Shown in pieces: positions 23,120 to 35,097 of a DNA stretch of 64,000 nt. Position 1 is the stretch's first letter; every line of letters starts with the position of its first letter. The notes below the pieces were generated by a model. It did no database searches. It was not told the DNA's origin and saw nothing but the letters and a program-made list of their open reading frames with translations. The position numbers and the translations under genes are program-made. This DNA comes from Bilabrum cf. latius (taxonomy: Eukaryota; Bigyra: Bicosoecida; Bigyra; Bicosoecida): the NCBI GenBank assembly GCA_965178125.1, contig OZ237744.1, positions 1,300,733 through 1,364,732 of the forward strand, read 5' to 3'.

Positions 23120-26100
23120 TCACATGCCAGGGTACGCTGGTGTGCCATGTCCTGTAGCCGCTCCGCTGAACCCACCGGGGTGTTGGCGGGTTGCGTCCCC
23201 ACCGCCGCGACGGAGCCTCTCTTCAGCCGCACAATCGTCCCAGTGCTGTTCCAGCATCTTAACAACTTCCTCCTTGCTTTCCAGCTTCACGCTGTCCACC
23301 CCGTTCTTCTTGAGGTGCACCAGCATGCTCTGAATCTTGGGCTCCGCTGCCAGCATGCGCGCCACATTGGCAAAGTCCTGCACGGGCAGACCTCGGGAGC
23401 CTCCTCTGCGGAGCATGCCGCCCTCCAGCACCGTCGCCTGGCCCCGCCTGATCTGAAACTTGTCGGGTGCGTTTGGGTCCTGCGAGTAGTACGACACGGC
23501 CAGGCTGCCTGGCTGGCTGCCACACCGAAGCATGCCCAGTCCGACCGCATTCCAGGGCTTTGCCAGCTGCCACAGAAAGTTGGTGGCATTGTCTGTGTTG
23601 ACGAAGGGCTTGAACAGAAACCTATACCTGGGGTGGACCAAAAGGAGCGGCGACAGCTGCTTGAGCACCTGGGCAGCGTGCTGCAGCCAGTCCCGCACGA
23701 ACTTGCACCACTTTGGTCTCTCCACCCACCCCCCGTCATCCCGAGTACACGCCCCTTTGCCCTCCGCCATTCGCTCCAAGTCGTCCAGGTCCATCTGCTC
23801 CACGGCAGGGACGCTCCAGCGCGTGGCCAAGGGCCCGTCTCCGCTGCCGTCCACTGCGTGCAGAAGGAAGGAGCGGGTGCCCGCCATGACGGCCCGTAGA
23901 GGCAGGCCCCGGGAAGGGTCGATCTTGCGGTGCGCCGCCCCTGCTACTGCATGCCCGCCTCCGCCGCCCATCGACTCTCGATACGACCGCATCGCCTCCT
24001 TCCAGACCCTCGCCTCGGGAGTCAGGAAGCCTTTGTGCTCCCAGCGACACAGCAGCCCCCTCTGAATCTGCGGGCGCACTCCGCTCAGCATGAAGTTGGC
24101 CTCGTGCTAGCGCTGCACCCACGACACGGTAGAAGCAGTCGGCTTCACCGCCTTGACTTCGGCCTCCAACGCAGCGATGCTGGATGGCGGCACCCCGCTC
24201 GGTGGACGAGTCATGGCCTGTACGAGCACACGAGGGCAACCCTCGGCCAGCTAGAAGGCCGGCTGCTAGAACAAGAGGTTCTTAAGAAAGTGCTCTTGCT
24301 TCTTCTTCTTGATCGACTTAGGGATTTCCGTGATGCCAAAGTCTTCCATATTACGCCTGAACCTCAGTCCATTGAAGTCTTGGTAATGGGCGTCGAGAAG
24401 CAACCAGCCGACGGCCATGGCAGCGCTCGAGCCCAGCAGCTTGAGCTTGGGCATCTAAACCTTCACCACGGACCTCATACCGGCAACTTGGGACCGCATG
24501 ATCGGACTCGTAGTGCAGCACGTCACCATTACGGACACCTGGCCGGGATGCTCCCTCCCTGCCGTGTCCCTGCCCTCGTGCCTCCATGCGAAGCCATCTC
24601 CATATACTGCGCCGGCATCCAAGTCGCTAGGAACGGAGGTATCGCTTCGGACTCCAGAGCTAGGCATAGCGGGCGCGCTTCTATCTACACCTGCTCCCAC
24701 CGCGCTCATGAGATGCCCCTGGGATGAGGCGTGGCCTATTTCTGGGCTGCCAGCCTGCAGCAGCGCCGCCACTAGCTCCTCTACTGGATCTAGCTGCTAT
24801 ATGCGGGATGCGTGCGGCACTGGCACGCTCTGGCTCTTTATGGCAGAGGCAGGGGCAAGATGCCCGTGCGAGTGGCTTGCCATGGAGGAGGCACCGCTTC
24901 CTGCTGTCTCATGGCGCTCGCGGTGCGGCCATTCGGCGGCATCACTGCCGCCCCGCGCCCTGGTAGACCCGCCCAAACCCACGCCCGAGTCCTGCACCGA
25001 TGCTGCCCTTGAATGGCCAGCAGGGCTCAGTTGAGGCACCGAACCCAGCAGATCACCCGCGGCGACAGTCGGGGTGTCATCTTCGGCAGGGTTGACTTCT
25101 TCCTCAATGGTTGGGATGCTGCTTTGGGCAGCCATGGCTCCGGCCCCGGCACCTGGAGGCACAGGGTCCGCTCCGTCCAGTACTACGAGCGAGTCGCCCC
25201 ATGATCGGAGGCAGCTGCTCACCTTGTCGGCACCGCGCGCTCGAATCATGCTCCTGAATCGCTTGTAGTAGCACTGCTCGTTCGATGCCTAGACGCGCAA
25301 CTCGTGCTCAAGTATGCTCAGACGGTTTTCCACCGCAGCACTCTGCGCAAGGAGAGCCTCGCTCGGCTAGGCGGGCCTGGTGGCGGCCCCAGGGCCAGCG
25401 CCCACCGCAGCCTGCTGCGCCCTGATCTCACCGAGTTTGTCCCTTACCGCTGCCACCTCTGTCTACAAGAACCTTGCGCGTTCACGAGAGTCCGCGAGCG
25501 CGTGGCCGACACCTGCAAGCACGCAGTCCCGCACTCGCCTCCATAGGGCAAATCGCCATTGGTCATGAAACGGCCTCATGCCATCCGCTGAGTTGCCCGA
25601 GAGCACTGGGGCCGCTGCTGCAGATGCTTGGTCCGAAACCCTCAGGCCCTCCTCAGTGAGCCCCATCTATGGTAGGCCAGGCCCATGGCCTCCAGACGCC
25701 ATCCCACCGGCACGGAAGCCACGCCCACCCACCACAGGTTGTCCAAAGATGCGAGGCTGCCGGTCTTCGATCTCGTTGCGCGGGGGCTGCAAGTTCAAGC
25801 TCGGAGCCTTCAGGCGCGCGTCTTGCTCAGCGAGGTACCCGGATGCCGCCCCGTCAACGGGTGGTCTATCACTCTGTATGTCGCCAATCGGCACAACGAA
25901 CACCCCGCCGGGGTAAACTGCACGGTACCGCAAGTGATCGGCCAGCAGCAGGGACATGGCTGTCTTGCCCACTCCAGGAGAGCCGTGCAGCAGTAGGAGG
26001 CGCGACTCCCCTTCCACTGGAACGAGGGCGTTGAGTGCTCGCCACAGCTGCTTGTGCGCGGTGCGGGCCACCAGCCGAGTCTCGGTGCGAGCGTTGCGCA

Positions 26101-26977
26101 CGTGTCCCAAGCCCATGCGAGGGACGTGAAAGGGGTGTTTGCGCCCCAGACCGTCCACGATGCTGGTGCTGGGAACGCCTCCTAGTTGGTTGTAGCTGAA
26201 ATCGAGCCGCCTGTCAGCTTCTTGCATCGTATGTTCATCAACGTGGCCTAGATACATCACGGGAGACTCTTGCGAGTCACCACCTGCGGGGTCTGCCCCC
26301 GCTACGTCGTGTGATGCAGCGGTGCCTGATGACCCGGATCTGTGATCTGCAGGGGCGCTGCCCGCGCACAGCAGCCGGAAGTACTTGTCACTCTCGAACT
26401 TGCCGTCCTGCATGGTGGTCATGCGGGCGTTCATGAAGGCCTATCGTGCCGACACATTCTTCAGCAGCTGCCGATAAAACTAGAACGTAAAATTGCTGAA
26501 CATCTTGTCTGGGACATCACGCGTACTGACGACGACGTACGGCACCCCAGCCTCGCACACGATTTTGCCGCTGTCGAGGGACTGGCAAGCTCCCAGGTAA
26601 GCGAGAGACGGCGGAGAAGAGCCTTGTTGCAGCAAATCCCCAAATTGTTTGCTGATTATATCAAGAGTCAGAACAGTTGACTTGCCACTAGTTTGCTCAA
26701 ACACTAGCCCGTTCCGCTGGCCATGCCCACAAAAGTGCAGGATCTTCATGCGCTGCTAGCAGGCATCTACGAAGCACTGAGCAGTCGCTGGTCTGGAAAA
26801 CATGGAAATGTGGCAACGCTCATTCCGAGCAGCTTGTAGAATGCTTTTTACTTCCCGTGCAACATCCAGTCTCTCGAGTGGCCTCGTCGCTGGCTCGCCA
26901 TAGTCCGAGTGCTTCACCTCCTCTAGGAACGGCTACGAATACAAGAAAGCCACATCGTATTGGAGTGATGAGGACAT
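23120..26977 (-). CDS. CHAT protease - P-loop NTPase - SH2-like multidomain (NLR-like) protein
   Basis: One exon, ATG 26977 to TGA 23120-23122, 1,285 residues, kept open by more than ten TAG=Gln codons. Residues 1-185 look like a CHAT peptidase: LERLDVAREVKSIL, then ILHFCGHG (His85), AYLGACQS (Cys131) and a closing QFYRQLLKN...ARQAF helix. Residues 332-339 are a Walker A, GSPGVGKT, after RTAHKQLWRALNALV, as in STAND/NB-ARC proteins. A Walker-B-like LVVLDGAD lies at about 597-604 after a long insert that includes coiled coil. A hydrophobic stretch is at about 846-862. Residues 1130-1213 carry GLGMLRCGSQPGSLAVSYYS, which resembles the SH2 beta-B strand with Arg1151. CHAT-STAND proteins are known in bacterial, fungal and animal defence; function here is inference. 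The start ATG is the first in-frame one after an upstream TGA. Confidence 0.78.
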
Positions 26978-27394
26978 GGGATACACGCTTCCAAATGGAA
27001 AGTCGAACGAACGAACCAGGCCCCTGGTTGTAGATCAATGTTAACGGTATATCAGTCGTTTCAATCGAACTGAGAAGATATCGACGACGCGTTTACGCCT
27101 ATAATGCACACTTTCACGCTAAGTCGAGAGAGTTTACCGAAGAGTAGGGACCAGTGCTCACGATCTTCCCAGGTGCACCAAATCTGAGTTCTTATTCTAA
27201 CTGCACTGCACATTTCATATTTGGACTTTTGTATTGCACGGAAGATGGCGGTTGCTCCGCTAGACGAAACAAGGTAGACCATTTTAAATAAAATATATAA
27301 ATGCCTTAAGGAGAGATATGCGCTCAGCTCGTTCAGTTTGAAGATATTGGAGACAAGGATCCCGCTAGTGTTCGAAAAGGAAGACTATAGTCGA
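26978..27394. other. Divergent intergenic region
   Basis: 417 bp between the CHAT gene (minus) and the aspartyl-hydroxylase gene (plus). It includes an A/T-rich tract near 27285-27305, unusual in this GC-rich window, which may be a core promoter. The hydroxylase frame continues upstream of its first ATG without a stop for some distance, so a small 5' exon in this interval cannot be excluded. Confidence 0.5.
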
Positions 27395-28669
27395 ATGGCA
27401 GGGTATCTACACGTGCTTATCGGAGGAAAGCGCCCACCATGCAATCCGTATTAGTCGGGCTGCCCTGAAATCGTGCCAGGGCTGCGCTCCTAGCCGATCT
27501 GGTTTCCGAAGTAGTCAGGGAGCTCAAGGTTCGACTGGCTGAAGGACTTGCAAAGTCGTTGGAAGGACATATCAACAGAAGCAAAAGAAATATGGTCCGA
27601 ACGTCATGGATTTCAAGAGTACAGAGCGCCAAAGTGGGCTGATGGGCCTAAGAGAAACGCAGATGGCAGTGCTGCAGGTGTGTCGTCCGGACGATGGGAT
27701 GTGTTTTACATAGATTTGCACGACGTTGCCCCATTTATATAGGAAAACAGAAAGAAGGTACCCCACACTTGCGCTGCGTTGGATGCCTGCATCCCGAAAG
27801 GGCGAGCATATGGCCACGCGATGTTCTCGGTCCTTCGAGCTGGCAGCCATGTCACACCACATCATGGACCAACCAACAAGAAAATCAGAATATAGCTCCC
27901 TCTGGTTGTACCTGGCTACGCATAGGCTCAACTAAGACCGTGTCCGCCTGCTCCTGAGACTAGATCGGCCACAGGGCTAGCGCTGGCCCCACATGCGCTC
28001 GCATCGAGTGGGCCCGATGATCCAGAGAGCACCGCATCCACTGGCACTAGCACCAGCTCAGTATGGAAGGAGGTCGATTCAAAGACCGCTTTATAGCCTC
28101 GATCCGCCGAGATAAAGGCCGACGACCGTCTGGGTCCAAAGGATGGCTAGTGCGCCCTGCGAGCTGGGGACCAGATGCACGTGCTGCAGGAGGGGCGCGC
28201 CTTCGCTTTCGACGACTCGTTCGAGCACGAGGCGTGGAACATGGCACGCGAGAGGTGCACTGGCGCGGGGAAAGGAGCAGGTGCCTGCGTAGACGCAGCT
28301 ACCGAGGCTGGGCCATGTCCCAGCTCAGCGCCGGAGTTGGCCGAGAGCTCGAGCACGACTGGGACGGGCCTGTCTGACGGCGATCGGCTTGTCCTGATCG
28401 TAGACGTGTGGCATCCAGACCTATCAGACGCAGAGGTGAAGCTGTTCAAGTTCTTGCAGGCCGCGCAAATGAGGGCAGCGCGGGCCGCCTCCTCCCGGGG
28501 GCTCGTGAAGGGGTCCGATGATTTCGTCGGGCTCATCGCTGGGGCGGATCGATCCAGTGCGGGGGGCGGTCCGCCCGTGCAGGTGCAGGCGCAGGAGGCA
28601 TCCGGGGCAGTATAGGCTGCATCTGGTGGGGCATCTGGGGGCACGCCTACAAGTGGGGGACTTGTGTAA
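27395..28669 (+). CDS. Aspartyl/asparaginyl beta-hydroxylase-like 2-oxoglutarate dioxygenase
   Basis: A single exon from ATG 27395 to TAA 28667-28669, 424 residues. It is one of only two genes here ending in TAA. It has about nine in-frame TAG codons. The domain opens with GLRSQPIWFPKQ and RFDWLKDLQSRWKDI, like the GLRPPPWW...LERNWK region of ASPH. The core has THVTPHHGPTN-type wording (GSHVTPHHGPTNKKIRI) and FDDSFEHEAW followed by VLIVDVWHPDLSD. The two iron-binding His of the family would be His156 or His157 and His278; the family uses only two protein ligands. A Pro/Ser/Ala insert lies between them. The enzyme hydroxylates Asp/Asn in EGF-like domains in animals; the substrate here is unknown. 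The ATG may not be the true start. Confidence 0.82.
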
Positions 28670-28853
28670 TGCTTCCAGATCAGATCCCATGTTGTTGTAG
28701 AGATTTAGTCAAGTGCCTGTAGCAGTGTGTGAAGCAGTGTGCCGTAGATCTACCGGACAGGAAGGACTCGGAATCGGGGCAGGCGCTGGACTCCATGTGT
28801 TTTCACTGTCGTGTGCCCCTACAGCACGCCTTCACGTGGTAGAAGGCGCCGGT

Positions 28854-31445
28854 ATGTCGTCCGCCGGTGGGGTTCACGTGTTGGTTCACAATGTGTCAGC
28901 AGCGCACGACTTTTTGCTCGCAATGCAGTCTGAACTATCTCGTGACGAAGCCAGGAAACTTCCTCCGGACCTTGCTCGTCCGACGTTTCATGCCAATCAT
29001 CCGATTGCTTCGAAGTGTCTGATTCACGCTCGGGAGCTCTTCGAATCCGACCAGTTTACAATCTTGAAGCATGTAACAGATGGTGGTGACAGGATCCCTG
29101 CTGGGTTTTCCCTGGGTGATGGCGGCCTAACAGTACCGTGGAAACACTTAAAGCTTAGGTGTAGTGACCATCACAGCAAAGCTCTTAAAAAGCATGAGGG
29201 GGGTGCGGGTATGCAGTCGCACGGCACAGTCACAGCGTGCTTCTTTCCGCTCGTGGCACTCATCATTCCGGCTTGGATTAAGCTATGTCAAGATGCGGAA
29301 GATCGTGAGGCATAGCTGTAGGCCTCTCATCATGGCGTTTCAGGCGCAGCTGCAGCCGCGAAACGCCGCCGAGTCGAAGGTAGCGAATCGAATGAAACTG
29401 CCGCCGGCGGAATGAGCGGCTCCAAGCCTCGAACGGTTCTGATCCTGACTAGTGGTGCAGGGACTCCCAGAGATGGTAGCTCCGATGCAGATGGAAACTC
29501 TACCGCAGTCGCTGCTCTGCTTATCGAGCTTTTTGTTCGCGCCGCCTTTGAACAGGTGGAGGTGGTGCAGGCATCGAGCGGACCTGGAATCTTCCGCTTT
29601 GACCGCAACAACGAGTTCATTGAGGGGGTTCTTCGACCTGCGGTGGATGCTGAGAGGCATGAAGCTCTCTGTCGCTTCGGGGAGGACTGGCGGAAACGCT
29701 TTCGGTTGACACTGTCCTTGTCTGCTGGCGCCCCCGCCCGGGTAGCTGCCCTGAGCGCCAGTCTGCAGTCGTACCGGCCCAAGCTGCTGCACGCCGTGGA
29801 ACTCAAGCATTTTTGGCACAGCGGGCAGCTGTCTCGCGGCGACCTCGAGTGCCACGAGTACTCGGTGGTGTCCTCGCACCCTCCTGTCAGAGCCGAGCTG
29901 CTACCTGAGCCACTGCGGTGGATGGTGTCGCAGCTGCGGGCGCACCACCGGCAGTTCACCGCTGTGCGGGAGGGCCCCTACCGCGGGCTTGCGAGCAACG
30001 ACAGGCTCCCGAGGCATCCTCTAGCGGGGCGCGGGGCGGGCGATCCTATCGATGGGGACGGTTCCTGGCAGGACGAGTGGCAGTGGCAGAGCAACGACAT
30101 GGCCACATTCTGGATGCGGAAGAGCAGGAAGCCGGTGCTGGCTGTGCTCTTGGTGCGCAAGCAGCGGGTAGCCAGCTCGAGATCAGCCGGTGCACTCTCA
30201 AGCAGCAGCTCTGTGGGATCCTCGAGGATGCAATCCCAGCCTGAGGGCAGCGCTGCAGGATCGCAGGACAGCACCGGGAAGCTTCTTCCTCTCCTGCAAC
30301 TGCCTGAGCCCGCGTCTGGAATCCAAGCCATCAGCGGGGAGCGCGGTGGGGTCGTGTTTCGTGAGGACCCGTCGAGCGAGTACTTTGCGTACCGCGGCCT
30401 TAACATGGAGGTGAGCATGCCCACTGGGTCGCTTTGCTCAGAGCGGGCTGCCATCGCGAGCGCTCTTGCAAATGATCCATCGCTGCTGCGGAGCGAGTGC
30501 GTGGCAATCGCGGTACTGAGCTCTACGCTGCTTCCAGAGTGCTCCTGGAAGCATGCACCACATTCGGGCCCGCCCAAGAGCCAGAACAGCCGGACTGGAG
30601 CTGAATCTGAGTCGGCTTAGCTCGCTGGCGGGGCTGAGAAGCACGTCGGTGGCAGCAGCAGCAGCAGCAGTTGCGGTAGCAGCGGCGATCGTCAGACTAA
30701 TGGACGGGCTGCAGCAGTCGTCAGCACCAGCACCGGAGCAGTGCCTCTGGCCGATGAGCGAACACAGCCCGTTCGGGCTGCGCACTCGGCGAGTGCTGGC
30801 CGCGGACAGGCCGAGTCCGAACAAGAGCTCGGCCCCGTGTGCGGCTCGCGGCGCGTTGGGGCCGTTCGCTCGCGGAAGCGAAGGTTCTCTGCCCTGCTGT
30901 CTTCGTTCGGAGTGCAGGCAGCCGAGGCCGCGCGCTCGCAACTGGAAAGGGGAGGGGATGGTGGTGCAGCCCCGGGGGTGCGGGGAACAGGTGCCGATCA
31001 AGGAGCACAGGGGGCAACAAGGCTGGGCTTGTCCCATCCCTGGGTCGAGACCGGGGCGGGGTCTAGAAGCAAGAGCGGGTCGGCCACGAACGGTGTCGTA
31101 ACCGGTGCCAGCGGTGGAGACAGTCTGCGCCCCCCCGCCTCTCCCTCCAGGTCCGGCTCCTTTGGGTCGGCGCAAGAGGCGGGGGCCATACTGCAGCAGA
31201 GGCCGCACGCACCGCCTCCCAAGTGCCCTGAAGCTCCAGTAGTCTCGTCGTTGGAAGCCGCGCGGCTGGGACTGGGCAAGGGGCCAGACGGGGGCGACAA
31301 ACTGCTCAACCCCCTAGCTCCGTGCGGATCGTGCACCGAGTGGCTCAGGAAGATTGCGGAGGCAAATCCAGAGTTCAAGACGCTGACTTTTTCTGATACC
31401 AAGGCAACACACGTGTACGTACGAGAGGTGGAGCCCGCGCTATGA
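28854..31445 (+). CDS. Cytidine/CMP-deaminase-fold protein with long N-terminal region
   Basis: The single open frame from ATG 28854 to TGA 31443-31445 gives 863 residues; an in-frame ATG at 28689 is an alternative start. TAG codons at 29313, 29319 and 30618 are read as Gln. The middle domain begins SKPRTVLILTSGAGTP and continues DGNSTAVAALLIELFV, FRFDRNNEFIEGVLRP and LKHFWHSGQL. The deaminase zinc site follows: SMPTGSLCSERAAIASALA (catalytic Glu in the C-x-E motif), an inserted Ser/Gly-rich linker, and LAPCGSCTEWLRKIAE (Pro-Cys-x-x-Cys). This long form resembles deaminase-like proteins of algae and stramenopiles, by memory only. The first 185 residues are not recognised and could be a separate gene or need an intron. 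Confidence 0.7.
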
Positions 31446-31583
31446 GAGGGATTAGCTACAGGAAGCGTTGTGTGGGCTAGTGCCACCACGCGGTCTTTTG
31501 GCAACGAAGGGAATCGAGATTAGCTCTGATCGAGATGCAAATACATACCTTCGGGTGATCCTCGCACGGTATGTTCCATTCAA

Positions 31584-32784
31584 TCACTTCTTCACGAGCT
31601 GCACGACGTCCTCATCGTGCAGCACGTGGTCCTTGCCCACCTTCTGTGGCTGGTGCTTGACGCTGGTGCCCCACACCCACGAGTACTTGAGCTGCGGCAA
31701 GATCGACTTGTGGATGCGCCCGCACAGCTGCTCGATTGTCGGGTACCTAGTGTGCATCACGATGGGCGCGCTGAAATCTGGAATGGTGCCCTTGGGCTTG
31801 GTGAATATCCGCGTCATCTTGCACCTCTCCCAGATCTGCTCGAGCAGCTCGTCGAAGTTCCACTCGTCCTTGGCAGAGATGGGCACGAAGTGGGGGTGGT
31901 CGCACAAGATCTTGAGCTCCTCCATCGAGACCTTGTCGATCTTGTTGAGCACGTAGATGCAGGGAATGTACACTCGGGAGCCCTCGATCACGTCGATCAG
32001 ATCGTCCACGGTGGCGTCCGGAAACCGGATGTACACCTCGGCGTTCGGGATTCGGTACTCGGCGCAGATAGCACGCACAATGTCCTAGTCGAGATTCTTC
32101 TAGGGATACAGCGACTTAACGAATATGCCGCCTTTCTCCTTTTTGGTCACTGTCATGTCTGGCTTGGCCTTGTTCAGCCGAATTCCGAAGCCCTCGAGCT
32201 CATGCTCGATCTTTTTCTTGAACGTGATCGGTTTGCTAGCATCCAGCACCAATAAAATAACGTTGCATGTCCGTGCGGTACTGATTACCTGTCGCCCTCG
32301 CCCTTTGCCGTCCTTTGCTCCTTCGATGATCCCAGGCAAATCGAGGATTTGTAACTTGGCGCCCTTGTATCTCAAATTGCCAGGAATGGCCGTCAGTGTG
32401 GTGAACTCATATCCGGCAGCCAACGATTCTGTCCCTGTTAATTTCGTGAGCAGCGTAGACTTGCCCACGGACGGGAATCCAACCAATCCTACGCGTGTAT
32501 CGCCTGATTTGCTAACGTCGAAGCCGTCGCCGGCCTTCCCCTTGCCACCTTTCGGGCCTGACACCAACTCTGTCTTCAATTTTGCTAGCTTGGCCTTGAG
32601 TAGGCCCAAATGTTTGGCGGTTGCCTTGTTCTTCTGGGTCCTGTCCATCTGCAGTGTGCAAGGAGTGGCGTGAACAGTGCACGGGCAATACGAGCCAATT
32701 CGCGGCCAATCGTCTGACTTCTCAGTCGAAGAACATACTCCTTACCTCTCTCTCAATTTCTTTGATCTTCTCTGCTGTCGACAT
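31584..32784 (-). CDS. DRG1: DRG1 developmentally regulated GTP-binding protein
   Basis: Two exons: 32784-32746 ([13 protein letters not shown]) and 32648-31584, with a 97-nt intron, giving 367 residues and a TGA stop. The length equals animal DRG1. It shows G1 [11 protein letters not shown]3 [18 protein letters not shown]4 [12 protein letters not shown] and the C-terminal TGS domain ending [25 protein letters not shown] codons at 32100-32102 and 32085-32087 give YPQKNLDQDIVRAI; the family has Gln in the first place. DRG1 with its DFRP partner binds ribosomes and microtubules. It diverges from the P450 gene across 166 bp. Confidence 0.96.
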
Positions 32785-32950
32785 GATGATAGCTCGTTTC
32801 GATGCGGCCAGACAGAAGAATTGTGGATTGGACCAAAGAAGTTCCGTTATGTGGCGCCGCGCGTCAAGGATAACCGGAACAAACGAAAGGCTTGCTGTGC
32901 CTGCCAGTCTCTCTCAGTCTGTCTCTCCACAATCATCTACAGTGCTACCA

Positions 32951-35077
32951 ATGTCCTATGGACAAGTAGTCGTTGACGGGGCGTGTTTACTTGCTCTGGT
33001 GCTTGCATGCTTGGCCATTGCTGTGTACTCTCACCACTACTTCCATGTATCTCGACGGCGGCCTGGCGAGCCGCCAATGGCCCCAACCAGCCTACCGTAC
33101 GTTGGCCACGCCTTGTAGTTTGGCCGAGATGCGCAAGGATTCATGAAGCAACTGTCTTCTGAGTATAGAGGTGCGTTTACTCTCTTGCTTGCGGGCAACA
33201 GAACAACAATTGTACCAGTGTTTGACGCTGCGGCGATATACCGAGCCACCTCCCTGCAGTTTGATCCAATAGCTGATGGTGTGTCGAGCCGAGCGTTCGG
33301 TGTGTCCTACCTTGATTTTGGATTAGATTAGGAGTGGGTGAACAGGAGCTATAGGAGGCACTTACAAGGCGCTGGGCTTCTGGGGTTGACGCAGGGGTTC
33401 CTTGAGGCGCTGCCAGCTGCCTTCAGTTCAACCTCGCACGAAGACGACACTGTGCCACTGTACTCTTTTATTTTGAACAGTATATTTATGGCTTCCTGCA
33501 CTGCCCTGTTCGGGGCTAGCAGCGCAAGCACAAGCAACCTGCGGGCCTTTTGCGAGTTTGACGACTCCTTTCCTATTCTTGTTTCTGGAATCCCTGCAAG
33601 CCTGATGCCATCAGTCCAAAAAGCAAGGTAGTAGATTCGATCCATCTTCAGTACGTTGGACGACTCTGCACACGAGATGATGCACGAACGCGATGCTAAG
33701 CTGCGAGAACAGGCGCTTCGGGACAAGCAGTTGGGCGGGCACGGAGGAGGAGCAGGCGAGCAATCTCGGGAAGCCATGCAGTCAGAGATACTGTGGGCAG
33801 CAGAGGCAAACACCGTACCGGCCGCGTTTTGGTGCACCGCGTATATTCTCCGAGACGATCGAGCATACGGAGTGCATCGGCTGGTGCGGCAGGAGGGACT
33901 TGAGGCGCTGGGCAGGGCCCTGCTGCGGCGGATGGAGCAGTGCCGCGCGGGATAGGGGAGTGGATGCGGCGATTCCAAAACAAGAAGCTCAGTTGGGAAA
34001 TCTGAGCTGCTTGGGAAGAGCCCCGGCCCCGCGACAGCCGCAGCCGGAGACCTGCCCAGCGGCACGACCAGCCCTGCTCCGAGCCTTGCGGCAGCTGATG
34101 CATCCGCCAGCAGGAACCCAGAGCAAGCTAATATCCCAGGCTAGCTGCCGCACTGGGTCCCTCGCAGCGTTCCCGACCTGCTGTCGCTGCTACAGCCCCG
34201 AGACCTGGACGGGCTGGCGGTCCTGGACTCTGCCATCACCGAGACGCTGCGGCTGACGGCTGCCAGCCTCACGGTCCGGGTGGCCACCAAGCCATGCACG
34301 CTAACGGTGGGCAAGGCGCGCAGAGAGCTGGCTCTAAATGCTCTGAAGGCCGCTGGCCTAGGCCCTGAGGACGCCCTCGAGGGGGAGATTCCGGAGGTGG
34401 AAAGCATCAAGATCCGCAAGGGGGACCACGTGGCGCTCTTCCCACCCATCCTGCACAGGGATCCTGCGGTGTTTCCCGACCCGGACGATTTTGTATTTGA
34501 TCGACATGCAGACACCGAGAGAGTCTCGGCTATCCGTAGGCGGGCGATGGCCATGGATGGACAGACCGGCACGGGGAATGACGAGGAGGCCCAGAGCAGC
34601 GTGAGGGCTCTGGCAGCGGAGGAAGCAAAGGCGCTCCCGGCCAAGGCGGTCGAGAGGAAGCACCAGCTCCGGATCAGGCTGAAACCGGGCTGCGCTCCCA
34701 AAGACACGCGACCGGGGCAACAGAATTTCGTGCTTGCACCCGCGCCGAAGGTCGGTGGTGATAGCGTAGTAATGCCGTTTGGTGGAGGGAGATCCAAGTG
34801 CCCCGGCCGCATGTTCGCCAGGAACGAGATTCGGCTTGCAACTCTGTTGATGGTCATGCTCCAGCGAGCCGAGTTGGTCGCAGATAGCAAGGCAAGCACA
34901 GCTGGCTCTGCAAGTGGCGGGGCTTGGCCAGAGTTGGACAAGACGCGCGCTGGCCTTGGCGTGCTGCCACCAGCAGATCGAGACGCTTTGCGAGTCAGAC
35001 TCAAACCAGTGCCTGCTGCAGTGCTAGCCAAGGAGGCCCTTGCTGCAGTAGGGATGTATGAGCTTCAAACGAATTGA
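32951..35077 (+). CDS. Cytochrome P450 with large internal inserts
   Basis: A single exon of 708 residues with a TGA stop. It has at least six TAG codons read as Gln, including the tandem pair near 33630. An N-terminal anchor (GACLLALVLACLAIAVYSHHY) is followed by a proline-rich hinge and LPYVGHALQFGRD. The I-helix region reads AAEANTVPAAFWC, the ExxR motif is ETLRL, and the heme loop is MPFGGGRSKCPGR with Cys617 as the thiolate ligand. The ANTVPAAFW wording is reminiscent of the CYP7/CYP8 sterol and bile-acid group. Two inserts, one Gly/Ser/Pro-rich before the ExxR helix and one Ala/Glu/Lys-rich before the heme loop, account for the 200 extra residues. Substrate unknown. Confidence 0.85.
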
Positions 35078-35097
35078 TTGATCAATGCAACTTGAAG

